From NCBI GenBank assembly GCA_031119155.1, contig JAVHYH010000017.1, forward strand, positions 1 to 21,522: a DNA stretch of 21,522 nt, given 5' to 3'. Below the pieces are notes generated by a model. The model made no database searches. It was not told the origin of the DNA and worked only from the letters and a program-made list of their open reading frames with translations. Numbering within the stretch: position 1 is the first letter of the stretch; each line of letters opens with the position of its first letter. Of the stretch, positions 6,305 to 13,886 are shown in pieces. Made by a program: the position numbers and the translations under genes. This stretch comes from Brevundimonas sp. Lineage in GTDB: Bacteria > Pseudomonadota > Alphaproteobacteria > Caulobacterales > Caulobacteraceae.

Positions 6305-7480
6305 TCAGTCCCGCTCGACGCACATGGCCACGCCCATGCCGCCGCCGATGCACAGGGTCGCCAGGCCCTTTTTGGCGTCCCGGCGCTGCATCTCGAACAG
6401 CAGGGTGGTCAGGATGCGCGCGCCGGAGGCCCCGATCGGGTGACCGATGGCGATGGCGCCGCCGTTGACGTTCACCTTGTCCGGATCGAGGCCCAGTTCC
6501 TTGACCACGCACAGCGACTGCGCCGCGAAGGCTTCGTTGGACTCGATCAGGTCCAGATCGGCGACGGTCCAGCCCGCCTTCTCCAGCGCCTTCTTCGAGG
6601 CCGGGATCGGGCCGGTGCCCATCACCGCCGGATCGACGCCCGCCGTGGCCGAGGCCCTGATCCGGGCCAGCGGCGTCAGCCCCCGCGCCTTCGCCTCGTC
6701 CGCGCTCATCAGCACCAGCGCCGCCGCGCCGTCGTTCAGGCCCGAGGCGTTGGCGGCGGTGACCGAACCGTCCCTGGTGAAGGCCGGACGCAGCTTCTGC
6801 ATCGCCTCGATGGTCGCGCCGTGGCGGATGTACTCGTCCTTGTCGACGACGGTGTCGCCCTTCTTGGACGCGATCACCACCGGGGCGATCTCATCATCGA
6901 ACCGGCCCGCCGCCTGCGCGGCTTCCGCCTTGTGCTGGCTGGCCAGGGCGAATTCGTCCTGCGCCTCGCGGGCGATGTCGAACTTCGTGGCGATGTTCTC
7001 GGCGGTCTGACCCATGTGATAGCCGTTGAAGGCGTCCCACAGCCCGTCCTTGATCATGGTGTCGACCAAGGTCACGTCGCCCATCTTCTGGCCGCCGCGC
7101 AGCTGCTGGGCGTGGACCGCCTGGCTCATGCTCTCCTGACCGCCGGCGACGACGATCTTCGCATCGCCCGTGGCGATCTGCTGGGCGCCGACGGCCACCG
7201 CGCGCAGGCCCGAGCCGCAGATCTGGTTCAGGGTCCAGGCCGGGGTTTCCTTGGGCACGCCCGCGCCCATCGACGCCTGACGGCCCGGGCCCTGCCCGTT
7301 CGCGGCCTGCAGGACATGGCCCAGCACCACCTCGTCGACCTCTTCGGGGGCGACGCCGGCGCGCTCCAGTGCGGCCTTGATGGCGACCGAGCCCAGCTGG
7401 GCGGCGCTCAGGCTGGACAGGGCGCCCAGGAAGCTGCCGACGGGCGTGCGGGCGGCCGAGACGATGACGACCTCAGTCAT
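6305..7480 (-). CDS. Acetyl-CoA C-acetyltransferase (biosynthetic-type thiolase)
   Basis: A 391-residue thiolase that condenses two acetyl-CoA to acetoacetyl-CoA (or the reverse), the first step of polyhydroxybutyrate synthesis and the last of acetoacetate use. Seen: IVSAARTPVGSFLG at the N-terminus, the acyl-accepting Cys88 in NQICGSGLRAVAVG, the GGQESMSQA segment, the oxyanion-hole NEAFAAQ, the active-site His in GGAIAIGHPIGASG, and the second Cys in LCIGGGMGVAM. Length and motifs are those of PhaA/AtoB enzymes. The start at 7480 (MTEVVIVSAAR) is preceded by GTGGAG; an upstream in-frame start at 7561 would add an unrelated 27-residue leader. The PHA regulator gene phaR lies about 1 kb away on the other strand, which favours a PhaA role, but no reductase (phaB) is adjacent, so the symbol is left open. 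Confidence 0.95.
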   Translation of the reverse strand: MTEVVIVSAARTPVGSFLGALSSLSAAQLGSVAIKAALERAGVAPEEVDEVVLGHVLQAANGQGPGRQASMGAGVPKETPAWTLNQICGSGLRAVAVGAQQIATGDAKIVVAGGQESMSQAVHAQQLRGGQKMGDVTLVDTMIKDGLWDAFNGYHMGQTAENIATKFDIAREAQDEFALASQHKAEAAQAAGRFDDEIAPVVIASKKGDTVVDKDEYIRHGATIEAMQKLRPAFTRDGSVTAANASGLNDGAAALVLMSADEAKARGLTPLARIRASATAGVDPAVMGTGPIPASKKALEKAGWTVADLDLIESNEAFAAQSLCVVKELGLDPDKVNVNGGAIAIGHPIGASGARILTTLLFEMQRRDAKKGLATLCIGGGMGVAMCVERD

Positions 7481-7635
7481 GTAATTCACTCCACGGGGAA
7501 TAACTTTGTGGCGCTTGTGCCGCATTGCAGCACGTTCGTCAGCCCCGAACGCGTCGTTCACCGGATCGTCACCCTGCTGCGGCCATATTCCACGGGAACG
7601 AAGTCATGCGTCCGATCCTTCAAGGGGCCATGCTG

Positions 7636-8349
7636 ATGAGCCTGAAACGCCTGCTCCGCCACGTCTGCACCCCGGACGAGCTCGACATGATCGAGCACTA
7701 CCTCTCGCCCGCCGAGAAGACGGCCGATCTGGTCGTCCATGTCGTCGGCCTGACCCTGGCCATCGTCGGCGGCGGCCTGCTGGCCGTGCTGGCGGCCATC
7801 TACTCGGGGATCGGGGCGGCGCTGGCCATCGCGGTCTATGCCCTGTGTCTGGTCGCCATGCTGACCGCCTCGACCATCTACAACCAGATCCGCCCCTGCG
7901 CCGCCCGGCCGGTGCTGCGTCGTCTGGATGAGGCGGCCATCTTCCTGATGATCGCGGGCAGCTACACCCCCTTCACCACCCAGCGATTCGAGGGAGCCTG
8001 GGCCATCGGCTTCACCCTTCTGGTCTGGGCGGTCGGCCTGTCGGGCGCCTTCGCCAAGGTGCTGCTGCCGCGCCTCTCGGACGTCTTCTGGAGCTGCGTC
8101 TATGTGGCCTTCGGCTGGCTGGCGGTCATCGCGCTCAAGCCGATGATCGACACGGTCCACCCGGCGGCCCTGACCCTGCTGGTCATCGGCGGCCTGATCT
8201 ACACCGCCGGGGTCTTCGTCTTCATCAGCCCGAAGGTGAAGTTCCGCCGCGCCATCTGGCACGGCTTCGTGGTCACCGGCGCCACGGTCCACTGGGCCGC
8301 CGTGCTGGTCGGCGTGGTCCTCGCGCCTGCGGCGGCCGGTGTCGGCTAG
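7636..8349 (+). CDS. Hemolysin III / PAQR family membrane protein
   Basis: A seven-helix inner-membrane protein of the HlyIII/YqfA (PAQR) family. Seen: the N-terminal ERF-like HYLSPAEKTADLVVHVVG, hydrophobic segments through the whole length, the family phrase RRLDEAAIFLMIAGSYTPF and the last helix WHGFVVTGATVHWAAV. In the canonical family a membrane metal site uses one His in the second helix (S-x-x-Y-H) and two His at the start of the last helix (H-x3-H). Here these positions read STIYN (Asn at 7882-7884) and R-x3-H (Arg at 8248-8250), so two of three metal-binding His are absent. The start at 7636 has AAGGGG eight bases upstream; an ATG at 7606 is the alternative. PhaR follows 56 bases downstream in the same direction. 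Confidence 0.9.
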   Translation: MSLKRLLRHVCTPDELDMIEHYLSPAEKTADLVVHVVGLTLAIVGGGLLAVLAAIYSGIGAALAIAVYALCLVAMLTASTIYNQIRPCAARPVLRRLDEAAIFLMIAGSYTPFTTQRFEGAWAIGFTLLVWAVGLSGAFAKVLLPRLSDVFWSCVYVAFGWLAVIALKPMIDTVHPAALTLLVIGGLIYTAGVFVFISPKVKFRRAIWHGFVVTGATVHWAAVLVGVVLAPAAAGVG

Positions 8350-8405
8350 ACTTTCGCACGCGCAACGCGGACACTGTGGCGTTGCAACAGGAACGGGGAC
8401 AGCGC

Positions 8406-9011
8406 GTGGCTGACAAGAAGTCCGGTGCGGGAGACAACGTCGTCATCAAGAAGTACGCCAACCGGCGGCTCTACAACACGGCGACTTCGGCTTACGTCAC
8501 ACTGGAAGACCTGGCGCGGATGGTCCGCGAGGGCACCGAATTCGTCGTCTATGACGCCAAGTCCAACGAGGACCTGACCCGTCAGATCCTGACCCAGATC
8601 ATCTTCGAGGAAGAGAGCCGGGGCGAGGCCCTGCTGCCCGTCCAGTTCCTGCGCCAGCTGATCGGCTACTACGGCGGCCAGATGCAGGGCGTCCTGCCGT
8701 CCTATCTGGAGATGTCGCTGGACAACTTCACCCGCCAGCAGGAGCAGATCCGCGGCCAGTTCTCCAAGGCCTTCGGCGGCGCCCCGGGCGCCAGCCTGAT
8801 GGACGAGGCGGTCAAGCGGAACATGGCCATGTTCGCCGAGGCGATGAAGATGTGGCCCGGCTTCGGCGCCGGCGTCGCCCGCCAGCAGGCGGAGGCCCCG
8901 TCCGAGGCGCCGGCCGCCCCCGCAGCCGCCTCCGGCGCCGATCCGCTGGACGAGATGCGTCGCCAGATGGACGAGATGCGCGCCCAGCTGGACAAGCTGT
9001 CCAAGGGATGA
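8406..9011 (+). CDS. phaR: Polyhydroxyalkanoate synthesis regulator PhaR
   Basis: A 201-residue DNA- and PHB-binding repressor that controls phasin and PHA-synthesis genes. Seen: the N-terminal PHB/PHA accumulation DNA-binding domain (about residues 12-72: VVIKKYANRRLYNTATSAYV, LEDLARMV, EFVVYDAKS, EDLTRQILTQII), the adjoining PHB_acc segment (LLPVQFLRQLIGYYGGQMQ, LPSYLEMSL), an Ala/Pro-rich linker and a C-terminal coiled coil (DEMRRQMDEMRAQLDKL). GTG at 8406 is chosen because GGGGA lies 6 bases upstream and homologues begin a few residues before VVIKKY; the GTG at 8376 would add ten unrelated residues. The stop overlaps the next ATG (ATGA, 9008-9011). A thiolase gene nearby fits a PHB-cycle context. 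Confidence 0.96.
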   Translation: MADKKSGAGDNVVIKKYANRRLYNTATSAYVTLEDLARMVREGTEFVVYDAKSNEDLTRQILTQIIFEEESRGEALLPVQFLRQLIGYYGGQMQGVLPSYLEMSLDNFTRQQEQIRGQFSKAFGGAPGASLMDEAVKRNMAMFAEAMKMWPGFGAGVARQQAEAPSEAPAAPAAASGADPLDEMRRQMDEMRAQLDKLSKG

Positions 9012-9355
9012 CCGACGGGGTGCGCGGCATAGGCCCTGTCGAGGGCCGGGATCGCCGGGCCGCGGACCGCCGCACGGCCGAGCGCCGCGCGGCCTCCGCC
9101 TCCCGCGCGCTCGTGCCCGTCGGCCCTCCGGCAGAAGACGCCGAGCCCCCGGCAAGAGCTGCCCCCACCCCGCCGTCCGACGGCTCCGCGGCCATCTTCG
9201 CCGCCCAGGTGATGGGTCAGACTGGCCAGCGTCGCGGCCTCAAGGGCGGCCAGCCCGTCCTCGACGCGGCCCGCAGCGCCTATCTCGGAACCGAGCACTC
9301 CGGCCGCAACGAGCGCCGCCCCAAGCCCGGCCTGACCGAAGACACCGACATCTGA
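9008..9355 (+). CDS. Small conserved protein translationally coupled to phaR
   Basis: A 115-residue protein of unknown function. The first 60 residues are Arg/Ala/Pro-rich and probably disordered (RDRRAADRRTAERRAASASR). The conserved part is the C-terminus: FAAQVMGQTGQRRGLKGG, then LDAARSAYLGTEHSG and RPKPGLTEDTDI. I recall this tail, with the MGQ-x-GQRRGLKGG and AYLGTE phrases, in many alphaproteobacterial hypotheticals next to phaR; I cannot verify it here. The 4-base overlap with phaR implies coupled translation and suggests a shared role at PHB granules or in PhaR control (inference). No membrane segment. A terminator-like hairpin follows at 9381. Confidence 0.8.
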   Translation: MTDGVRGIGPVEGRDRRAADRRTAERRAASASRALVPVGPPAEDAEPPARAAPTPPSDGSAAIFAAQVMGQTGQRRGLKGGQPVLDAARSAYLGTEHSGRNERRPKPGLTEDTDI

Positions 9356-9380
9356 CGTCCCGGCACGGTCCTTGCTGAAC

Positions 9381-9399
9381 ACGGGTCAGATCGACCCGT
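9381..9399 (+). terminator. Terminator-like hairpin after the phaR operon
   Basis: ACGGGTC pairs perfectly with GACCCGT across AGATC, followed by TTT then C. The stem is 7 bp with a short U-run, 25 bases after the stop of the coupled small gene. Confidence 0.5.
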
Positions 9400-9412
9400 T
9401 TCGGACCCTGCC

Positions 9413-9481
9413 ATGCTCAACATCCTGACCCGCACCTTCGACGTCGCCGTCGTAGCCCTGATCTTCGTGGCGTTCTCTTAA
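9413..9481 (+). CDS. Possible 22-residue membrane peptide
   Basis: ATG at 9413 opens a 22-codon frame, MLNILTRTFDVAVVALIFVAFS, ended by TAA at 9479-9481. It has the look of a single short transmembrane helix with one Arg near the N-terminus. The upstream region has only a weak ribosome-binding match (CGGA), and the frame follows the hairpin at 9381-9399, so it would need its own promoter. It could be a real small membrane protein or chance; nothing else in this stretch accounts for the sequence. Confidence 0.3.
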   Translation: MLNILTRTFDVAVVALIFVAFS

Positions 9482-9530
9482 GTGGCCTAACGCTCACGGC
9501 TCGGTCGCGAGCGACCTGAGGCGGCGCGCC

Positions 9531-9812
9531 TCAGTGCCCGGACCGGTAAAGGCCGAGCTCAGGCCGCTGCTCCAGCCAGCGAATGAGGCAGGTATCCGCT
9601 GGAGCGAAGGGGGATGAGAAGCTGACGAGGTAGTGGCTTCCGCCCTGCCCGTTCCCCACTTTCCGTAATGCCGTGAACCCGCATTCCCGCGCCGCGGCCT
9701 CAAAGGCTGGATAGCTGGTCGGGTTGCCTTCGATCGCCTCCATCGTCCCGGCAGCCCGCGATCCAACCGACGCACAGCCAACAAGACCCGCACCGAGCAG
9801 GATCGTCGCCAT
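9531..9812 (-). CDS. Small putative lipoprotein
   Basis: A 93-residue protein starting MATILLGAGLVGCASVG, with a lipobox (LVGC, lipidated Cys13) after a short hydrophobic stretch. The n-region lacks a basic residue, which is unusual for a lipoprotein signal. The mature part carries two further cysteines (C44 in AARECGF, C75 in ADTCLIRW) that could form a disulfide in the periplasm, and a central GGSHYLVSFSSPF strand pair. No family recognised. The ATG lies 23 bases downstream of the membrane-protein stop on the same strand, so the two are probably cotranscribed. Function unknown. Confidence 0.68.
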   Translation of the reverse strand: MATILLGAGLVGCASVGSRAAGTMEAIEGNPTSYPAFEAAARECGFTALRKVGNGQGGSHYLVSFSSPFAPADTCLIRWLEQRPELGLYRSGH

Positions 9813-9835
9813 CAGACGGTCCAGCGCAGGAGGCT

Positions 9836-10276
9836 TCAAGCCCCGCCCCCGAAATCCAGATCCTTCCGGGCCGAGATGATGGTCACGATGAAGCCGGCCA
9901 GCACGTCCAGCATGACCATCGTCACGATCAGGAAGAAGGTCGAGGTGGCGAAGCCCTTGATCAGCAGGAACTCGACCAGCACCACGACGAACAGGATCAT
10001 CGACAGGGCGTGATTGACGATGGCGACCTTCTGGCTCGAGGTCGACTTCAGCAGCTCGAAGAACAGCAGGATCAGCGACAGCAGCAGGATCAGGTCGCCC
10101 ACCCCCACGTTCCAGCTCGTGCCCGAGGCCATCGGGATCGAGAACATCGGGTCGCGCAGGATGGCGTCGGCGCCGCCCGCGGCCAGGTTCACGTCCCCGC
10201 CCGAGACGACGTTGGACAACACCACGATGTTGTACAGGACCACCGGGATCAGCAGCAGCGGCAGGGCGACCAGCAT
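9836..10276 (-). CDS. Four-helix conserved membrane protein
   Basis: A 146-residue inner-membrane protein. Four hydrophobic segments are visible: LVALPLLLIPVVLYNIVVL, VGDLILLLSLILLFFELL, SMILFVVVLVEFLLIKGF and FFLIVTMVMLDVLAGFIVTI. Between helices one and two is a polar loop containing DPMFSIPMASGTSWNVGVG, probably periplasmic. The C-terminus ISARKDLDFGGG is short and charged. Proteins of this shape are conserved hypotheticals in alphaproteobacteria. ATG at 10276 is chosen because GGATGGAG lies 8 bases upstream; GTG at 10294 would add six residues. The lipoprotein gene follows on the same strand. Confidence 0.85.
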   Translation of the reverse strand: MLVALPLLLIPVVLYNIVVLSNVVSGGDVNLAAGGADAILRDPMFSIPMASGTSWNVGVGDLILLLSLILLFFELLKSTSSQKVAIVNHALSMILFVVVLVEFLLIKGFATSTFFLIVTMVMLDVLAGFIVTIISARKDLDFGGGA

Positions 10277-10380
10277 GGGCGAGGCTCCATCCACGACCGC
10301 TCACGGCCGCGCTTGTTAACGATAGATACCCCGGATCGCTCCATACGGCTACGCCCGCTCCCCCGGCAGGCGAACGGGCT

Positions 10381-11109
10381 TCAGAACTCGCTGATCGCGC
10401 CCGGCTTGCGCGAGCGCGACTTCAGCCACATCACGCCCAGCAGGTCCGAGAACGACGCCATCAGCCGGCCCCAGTTCGTATACTTCGACTGGCCCGTCTC
10501 GCGGTGGCGGTGATCGACGTCGAGGTAGCGGTTCTCATACCCCTCGCGGATCATCAGCGCCGGCAGATAGCGGTGGATGTGGTCGAAATACGGAAGGCGC
10601 AGGAAGACGTCACGGCGGAAGGCCTTCAGCCCGCAGCCGGTGTCGTCGGCGTCATCGCTCAGCAGCTTCTTGCGGATGCGGTTGGCCCAGCGCGAGGCCC
10701 AGCGCTTGGCCTCCGAGTCCTGGCGCTTGGCGCGCACCCCGCCCACCAGCGCCACGTTCGGCGGCGAGGCAGCCAGCAGGTCGGCCAGCTTTGGCGCATC
10801 GGCGGGCGGGTTCTGCCCGTCGCCGTCCAAGGTCACCACGATCGCCCCGCGCGCCGCCAGCACGCCGGTCCGCACCGCCCGGCTCTGGCCCGCGTTGGAG
10901 CCATGACTCAGCACCCGCAGCATCGGCAGTTCGGCCTGCAGGGCGCGCAGCTCGTCCAGCGTCCGGTCCTTCGAGGCGTCGTTGACGAAGACCATCTCGA
11001 ACGACCGTCCGGCGAAGGCGGCGGCGATCTCGCGGGCCAGCGGCGCGGCGGCGCCCTGCTCGTCATGGACGGGGACGACGACGGAGATGTCGGGAACGGC
11101 TTCGGTCAT
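10381..11109 (-). CDS. Family 2 glycosyltransferase (DPM1/ArnC-like polyprenyl-phosphate sugar transferase)
   Basis: A 242-residue GT2 enzyme. Seen: ISVVVPVHDEQGAAAPLAREI at the N-terminus (nucleotide-sugar-binding start of the GT-A fold), EMVFVNDASKDRTLDELR with the first acidic motif, SHGSNAGQSRAVRTGV, and the catalytic LDGDGQNPP segment (the DxD-like D-G-D). The C-terminal part has DTGCGLKAFRRDVF and HRHRETGQSKYTNWGR, typical of dolichol- and undecaprenyl-phosphate mannosyl- or sugar transferases. It lacks the two C-terminal membrane helices of ArnC, so it resembles soluble DPM1. It stands head to head, with a 90-base gap, with an ArnT-like gene, suggesting it charges a polyprenyl phosphate with the sugar that ArnT-like protein transfers. 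The sugar cannot be determined; galacturonate (as in RgtE) or mannose are options. Confidence 0.93.
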   Translation of the reverse strand: MTEAVPDISVVVPVHDEQGAAAPLAREIAAAFAGRSFEMVFVNDASKDRTLDELRALQAELPMLRVLSHGSNAGQSRAVRTGVLAARGAIVVTLDGDGQNPPADAPKLADLLAASPPNVALVGGVRAKRQDSEAKRWASRWANRIRKKLLSDDADDTGCGLKAFRRDVFLRLPYFDHIHRYLPALMIREGYENRYLDVDHRHRETGQSKYTNWGRLMASFSDLLGVMWLKSRSRKPGAISEF

Positions 11110-11199
11110 ATCCGCTCTCTAGCGGGTTTTGGGGCCGGGCGGGAGACATGCTCCGCACACGCATGACGGCGGCGGAACCGGCGTGGTAGGACTGCGGAC

Positions 11200-12900
11200 A
11201 TGACGCTCTCGATCACGCGCCCCGATCTCGACAAATACATCCTCGGCTGGCGAGGTCCGCTGCTGGCGGCGCTGATCGCCCTGTTCGCGGGTCTGCCCGC
11301 CCTCGCCCTGCTGCCGCCGCTGGATCGGGACGAGAGCCGCTACGCCCAGGCGACGTCGCAGATGCTCGAGACCGGCGACTATGTCGACATCCGCTTCCAG
11401 GACGATCCGCGCTGGAAGAAGCCGGTCGGCATCTACTGGATGCAGGCCGCCGCCGTGGCCGCCACCTCCGAGGTCGAGAACCGGGACATCCAGCCCTACC
11501 GCATCCCCTCCATCCTCGGGGCCATGATGGCCGCCGCCGCGGTCGCCTGGGTCGGGCAGGCCATGTTCGGCGCGCGGGCGGGCTTCCTCGCCGGCGCCAT
11601 CATGGGCGCCTCCTTCCTGCTCTCGACCGAGGCGGGCATCGCCAAGACCGACGCCATGCTGTGCGGCGCGGTCACCCTGGCCATGGCCGGGCTGGCCCGC
11701 ATCTATCTGGCCTCGAAGGCCGGGGAGACGCCGCTCAGGCCGCACAAGCTGATGTTCTGGTTCGGGCTTGGACTATCCATCCTGATCAAGGGGCCGATCG
11801 GCCTGATCGTCATCGCCCCGGCCATGCTGCTGGTCTCCCTGTGGGACCGCGACTTCCGCTGGCTGAAGCGGCTGGGTTGGGGCTGGGGTCTGCCGCTGGT
11901 GGCCCTGCTGGTCGGCCCCTGGGCCATCGCCATCACCATCGCCACCGACGGCGGCTTCTGGCGCGAGGCCATCGCGGGTGATCTGGCGCCCAAGATCGCG
12001 GGCGGCCACGAGAGCCACGGCGCCCCTCCCGGCTACTATCTGATCGCCGCCCTGATCACCTTCTTCCCGGCCACCCTGATGCTGCCCGCCGCCGTCTCGA
12101 CCGGCTGGAGCCGTCGGGCCGAGCCGGCGATCCGCTTCCTCGTCTGCTGGCTGGTCCCGGCCTGGCTGATCTTCGAACTGACCCCGACCAAGCTGATCCA
12201 CTACAACCTGCCGGTCTTCGGCGCCCTGTCCCTGCTGGCGGCGGCGGCCCTGACCCGGCCCATCGGCAGGATCTCGCGCTGGACCGGCGCCGGCCTGGCC
12301 ATCTTCGTCGGCGTGCTGCTGGCCGCCCTGGTCGTCTATGGCCTGACCGAGTTCGGCCGCTCGACCGCCCAGACCTGGGCCACGATCACCATCGTCTTCG
12401 CCGTTCTGGCGGGCCTGATCGGCGCCTTCCTGCTGATGCACCGGGCGGCGGTAACGGCGGTGCTGGTCAGCCTGTGCCTGGGCGTCGTCGCCCACGGCGC
12501 GCTGGCGGGCACCCTGCGCCAGCTTCGCCCGCTGTCAGTCTCGCCGCAGCTGGACCGGGCGCTGGTCGCCAATGACCTGCACCCGCGTCAGGGCCGCCCC
12601 GGCCCGGTCGCCATCGCCGGCTATCACGAGCCCAGCTTCGTCTTCCTAACCGGCCGCGACACCGAACTGACCGACGCCGACGGCGCCGCCCGCGCCCTGG
12701 CCGAGGGCCGTCCCGCCATCGTCGAGGAGCGCGAGGCCGAGGCCTTCCACGCCGCCGTCGCCCGCCTCGGCGTGACCGGCCGCACCGTCGCCGAGGTGCG
12801 CGGCCACAACTACTCGCAGGGCGATGACGTGGACCTGTTCATCTACGCCCCGCGCGACGATGCGCCGACGCCGACGACCGCGCAGAGCTCCGCCCGATGA
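11200..12900 (+). CDS. ArnT-like (GT39/PMT superfamily) membrane glycosyltransferase
   Basis: A 566-residue integral membrane enzyme of the ArnT/PMT (GT-C) fold that moves a sugar from a polyprenyl-phosphate donor to lipid A or another envelope acceptor on the periplasmic side. Seen: a first helix at residues 18-40, then the first periplasmic loop with LDRDESRYAQATSQMLETGD (the D-E acidic pair used in catalysis) and WKKPVGIYWMQ, a series of about 12 hydrophobic segments, the ELTPTKLIHYNLP motif of ArnT-type transferases near residue 330, and a C-terminal soluble domain of about 130 residues (YHEPSFVFLTGRDTELTDAD). Its stop overlaps the HMG-CoA lyase ATG by 4 bases, giving an operon of unrelated activities. 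The likely donor-making GT2 gene is divergent upstream. Confidence 0.93.
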   Translation: MTLSITRPDLDKYILGWRGPLLAALIALFAGLPALALLPPLDRDESRYAQATSQMLETGDYVDIRFQDDPRWKKPVGIYWMQAAAVAATSEVENRDIQPYRIPSILGAMMAAAAVAWVGQAMFGARAGFLAGAIMGASFLLSTEAGIAKTDAMLCGAVTLAMAGLARIYLASKAGETPLRPHKLMFWFGLGLSILIKGPIGLIVIAPAMLLVSLWDRDFRWLKRLGWGWGLPLVALLVGPWAIAITIATDGGFWREAIAGDLAPKIAGGHESHGAPPGYYLIAALITFFPATLMLPAAVSTGWSRRAEPAIRFLVCWLVPAWLIFELTPTKLIHYNLPVFGALSLLAAAALTRPIGRISRWTGAGLAIFVGVLLAALVVYGLTEFGRSTAQTWATITIVFAVLAGLIGAFLLMHRAAVTAVLVSLCLGVVAHGALAGTLRQLRPLSVSPQLDRALVANDLHPRQGRPGPVAIAGYHEPSFVFLTGRDTELTDADGAARALAEGRPAIVEEREAEAFHAAVARLGVTGRTVAEVRGHNYSQGDDVDLFIYAPRDDAPTPTTAQSSAR

Positions 12901-13814
12901 GCCGCAAGATCACCATCGTCGAGGTCGGCCCCCGCGACGGCCTGCAGAACGAAAAGGCTGTGCTGGAGCCCGCCGTCCGCGCTGACTTCGTACGGCGGCT
13001 GGAGAGCGCCGGCGCGCGCCGGATCGAGGCCGTCAGCTTCGTCCATCCGAAGTACGTCCCGCAGATGGCCGGGGCCGAGGAGGTCATGGCCGACCTGCCC
13101 CACGAAGAGGGCCGCAGCCGCATCGGTCTGGTCCTGAACGGCAAGGGCTATGACCGGGCGCTGGGCACGGCGGTAGACGAGGTGAACGTCGCCATGTCCG
13201 CCACCGACGGCTTCGGCCTGAAGAACCAGGGGCTGACGGTGGACCAGCAGGTCGAGATGCTGGCCGGAATCATCGCCGGTCGCGCCAACGCCGGCGCGGC
13301 CTCGGGCGCGGCTCCGTCCCTGACCGCCACCCTCTCCTGCGTCTGGGGCTGCCCCTTCGACGGCGAGGTCGGGGTCGATCAGGTCGCCGATCTGGTCGGC
13401 CGCATCGCGGCGCTGGGCGTCGAGGAGATCGCCCTGGCCGACACCATCGGCGTCGGCGATCCCTGGGCCGTGACCCGCAAGGTCGAGGCCGCCCGCAAGG
13501 CCGCGCCCGACGCCGCCCTGCGCCTGCATTTCCACGACACCCGCAACACCGGCCTGGCCAACGCCTATGCGGGCGTGGAGGCCGGTGTAGACATCCTCGA
13601 CGCCTCCGTCGGCGGCATCGGCGGCTGCCCCTTCGCGCCGGGCGCCACGGGCAATATCGCCACCGAGGATCTGGTCTATATGCTGGAGCGCGCCGGTTTC
13701 GACACCGGCTACGACCTCGACAGGCTGATCGCCAACGCCCGCTGGATCGGCGAGAAGATCGGCCGCCCGGCCCCCAGCGCCCTCAGCCGCGCGGGCGGCT
13801 GGCCGAAAATCTAA
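12897..13814 (+). CDS. Hydroxymethylglutaryl-CoA lyase family enzyme
   Basis: A 305-residue TIM-barrel lyase of the HMGL-like family, which cleaves HMG-CoA to acetoacetate and acetyl-CoA at the end of leucine breakdown. Seen: VEVGPRDGLQNE (the catalytic Arg and metal-binding Asp), EAVSFVHPKYVPQM, SATDGFGLKNQG, the LHFHDTRNTGLANAYAG metal-binding H-x-H strand, and the signature SVGGIGGCPFAPGATGNIAT with the active-site Cys, followed by EDLVYMLE. Length is normal. A homologous human segment reads FVSPKWVPQM, so the His and Tyr here mark a bacterial subgroup that may take a related acyl-CoA. It starts inside the ArnT-like stop (ATGA, 12897-12900). The acetoacetyl-CoA thiolase in this window could act on its product after activation. 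Confidence 0.93.
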   Translation: MSRKITIVEVGPRDGLQNEKAVLEPAVRADFVRRLESAGARRIEAVSFVHPKYVPQMAGAEEVMADLPHEEGRSRIGLVLNGKGYDRALGTAVDEVNVAMSATDGFGLKNQGLTVDQQVEMLAGIIAGRANAGAASGAAPSLTATLSCVWGCPFDGEVGVDQVADLVGRIAALGVEEIALADTIGVGDPWAVTRKVEAARKAAPDAALRLHFHDTRNTGLANAYAGVEAGVDILDASVGGIGGCPFAPGATGNIATEDLVYMLERAGFDTGYDLDRLIANARWIGEKIGRPAPSALSRAGGWPKI

Positions 13815-13886
13815 GGCCCCAAGCTTCGCCTTGCCCCCGCCATTTTCGCCCCCTGAACTTCAACGGGTAAAGCGAGGGGGCAGACC

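Noticed and set aside
6440..7636. 398-codon plus-strand frame
   Set aside because: Antisense to the thiolase gene, no domain, GC-driven absence of stops.
10316..10323. TTAACGAT resembling a CtrA half-site
   Set aside because: Single half-site with one mismatch and no second TTAA at the proper spacing.
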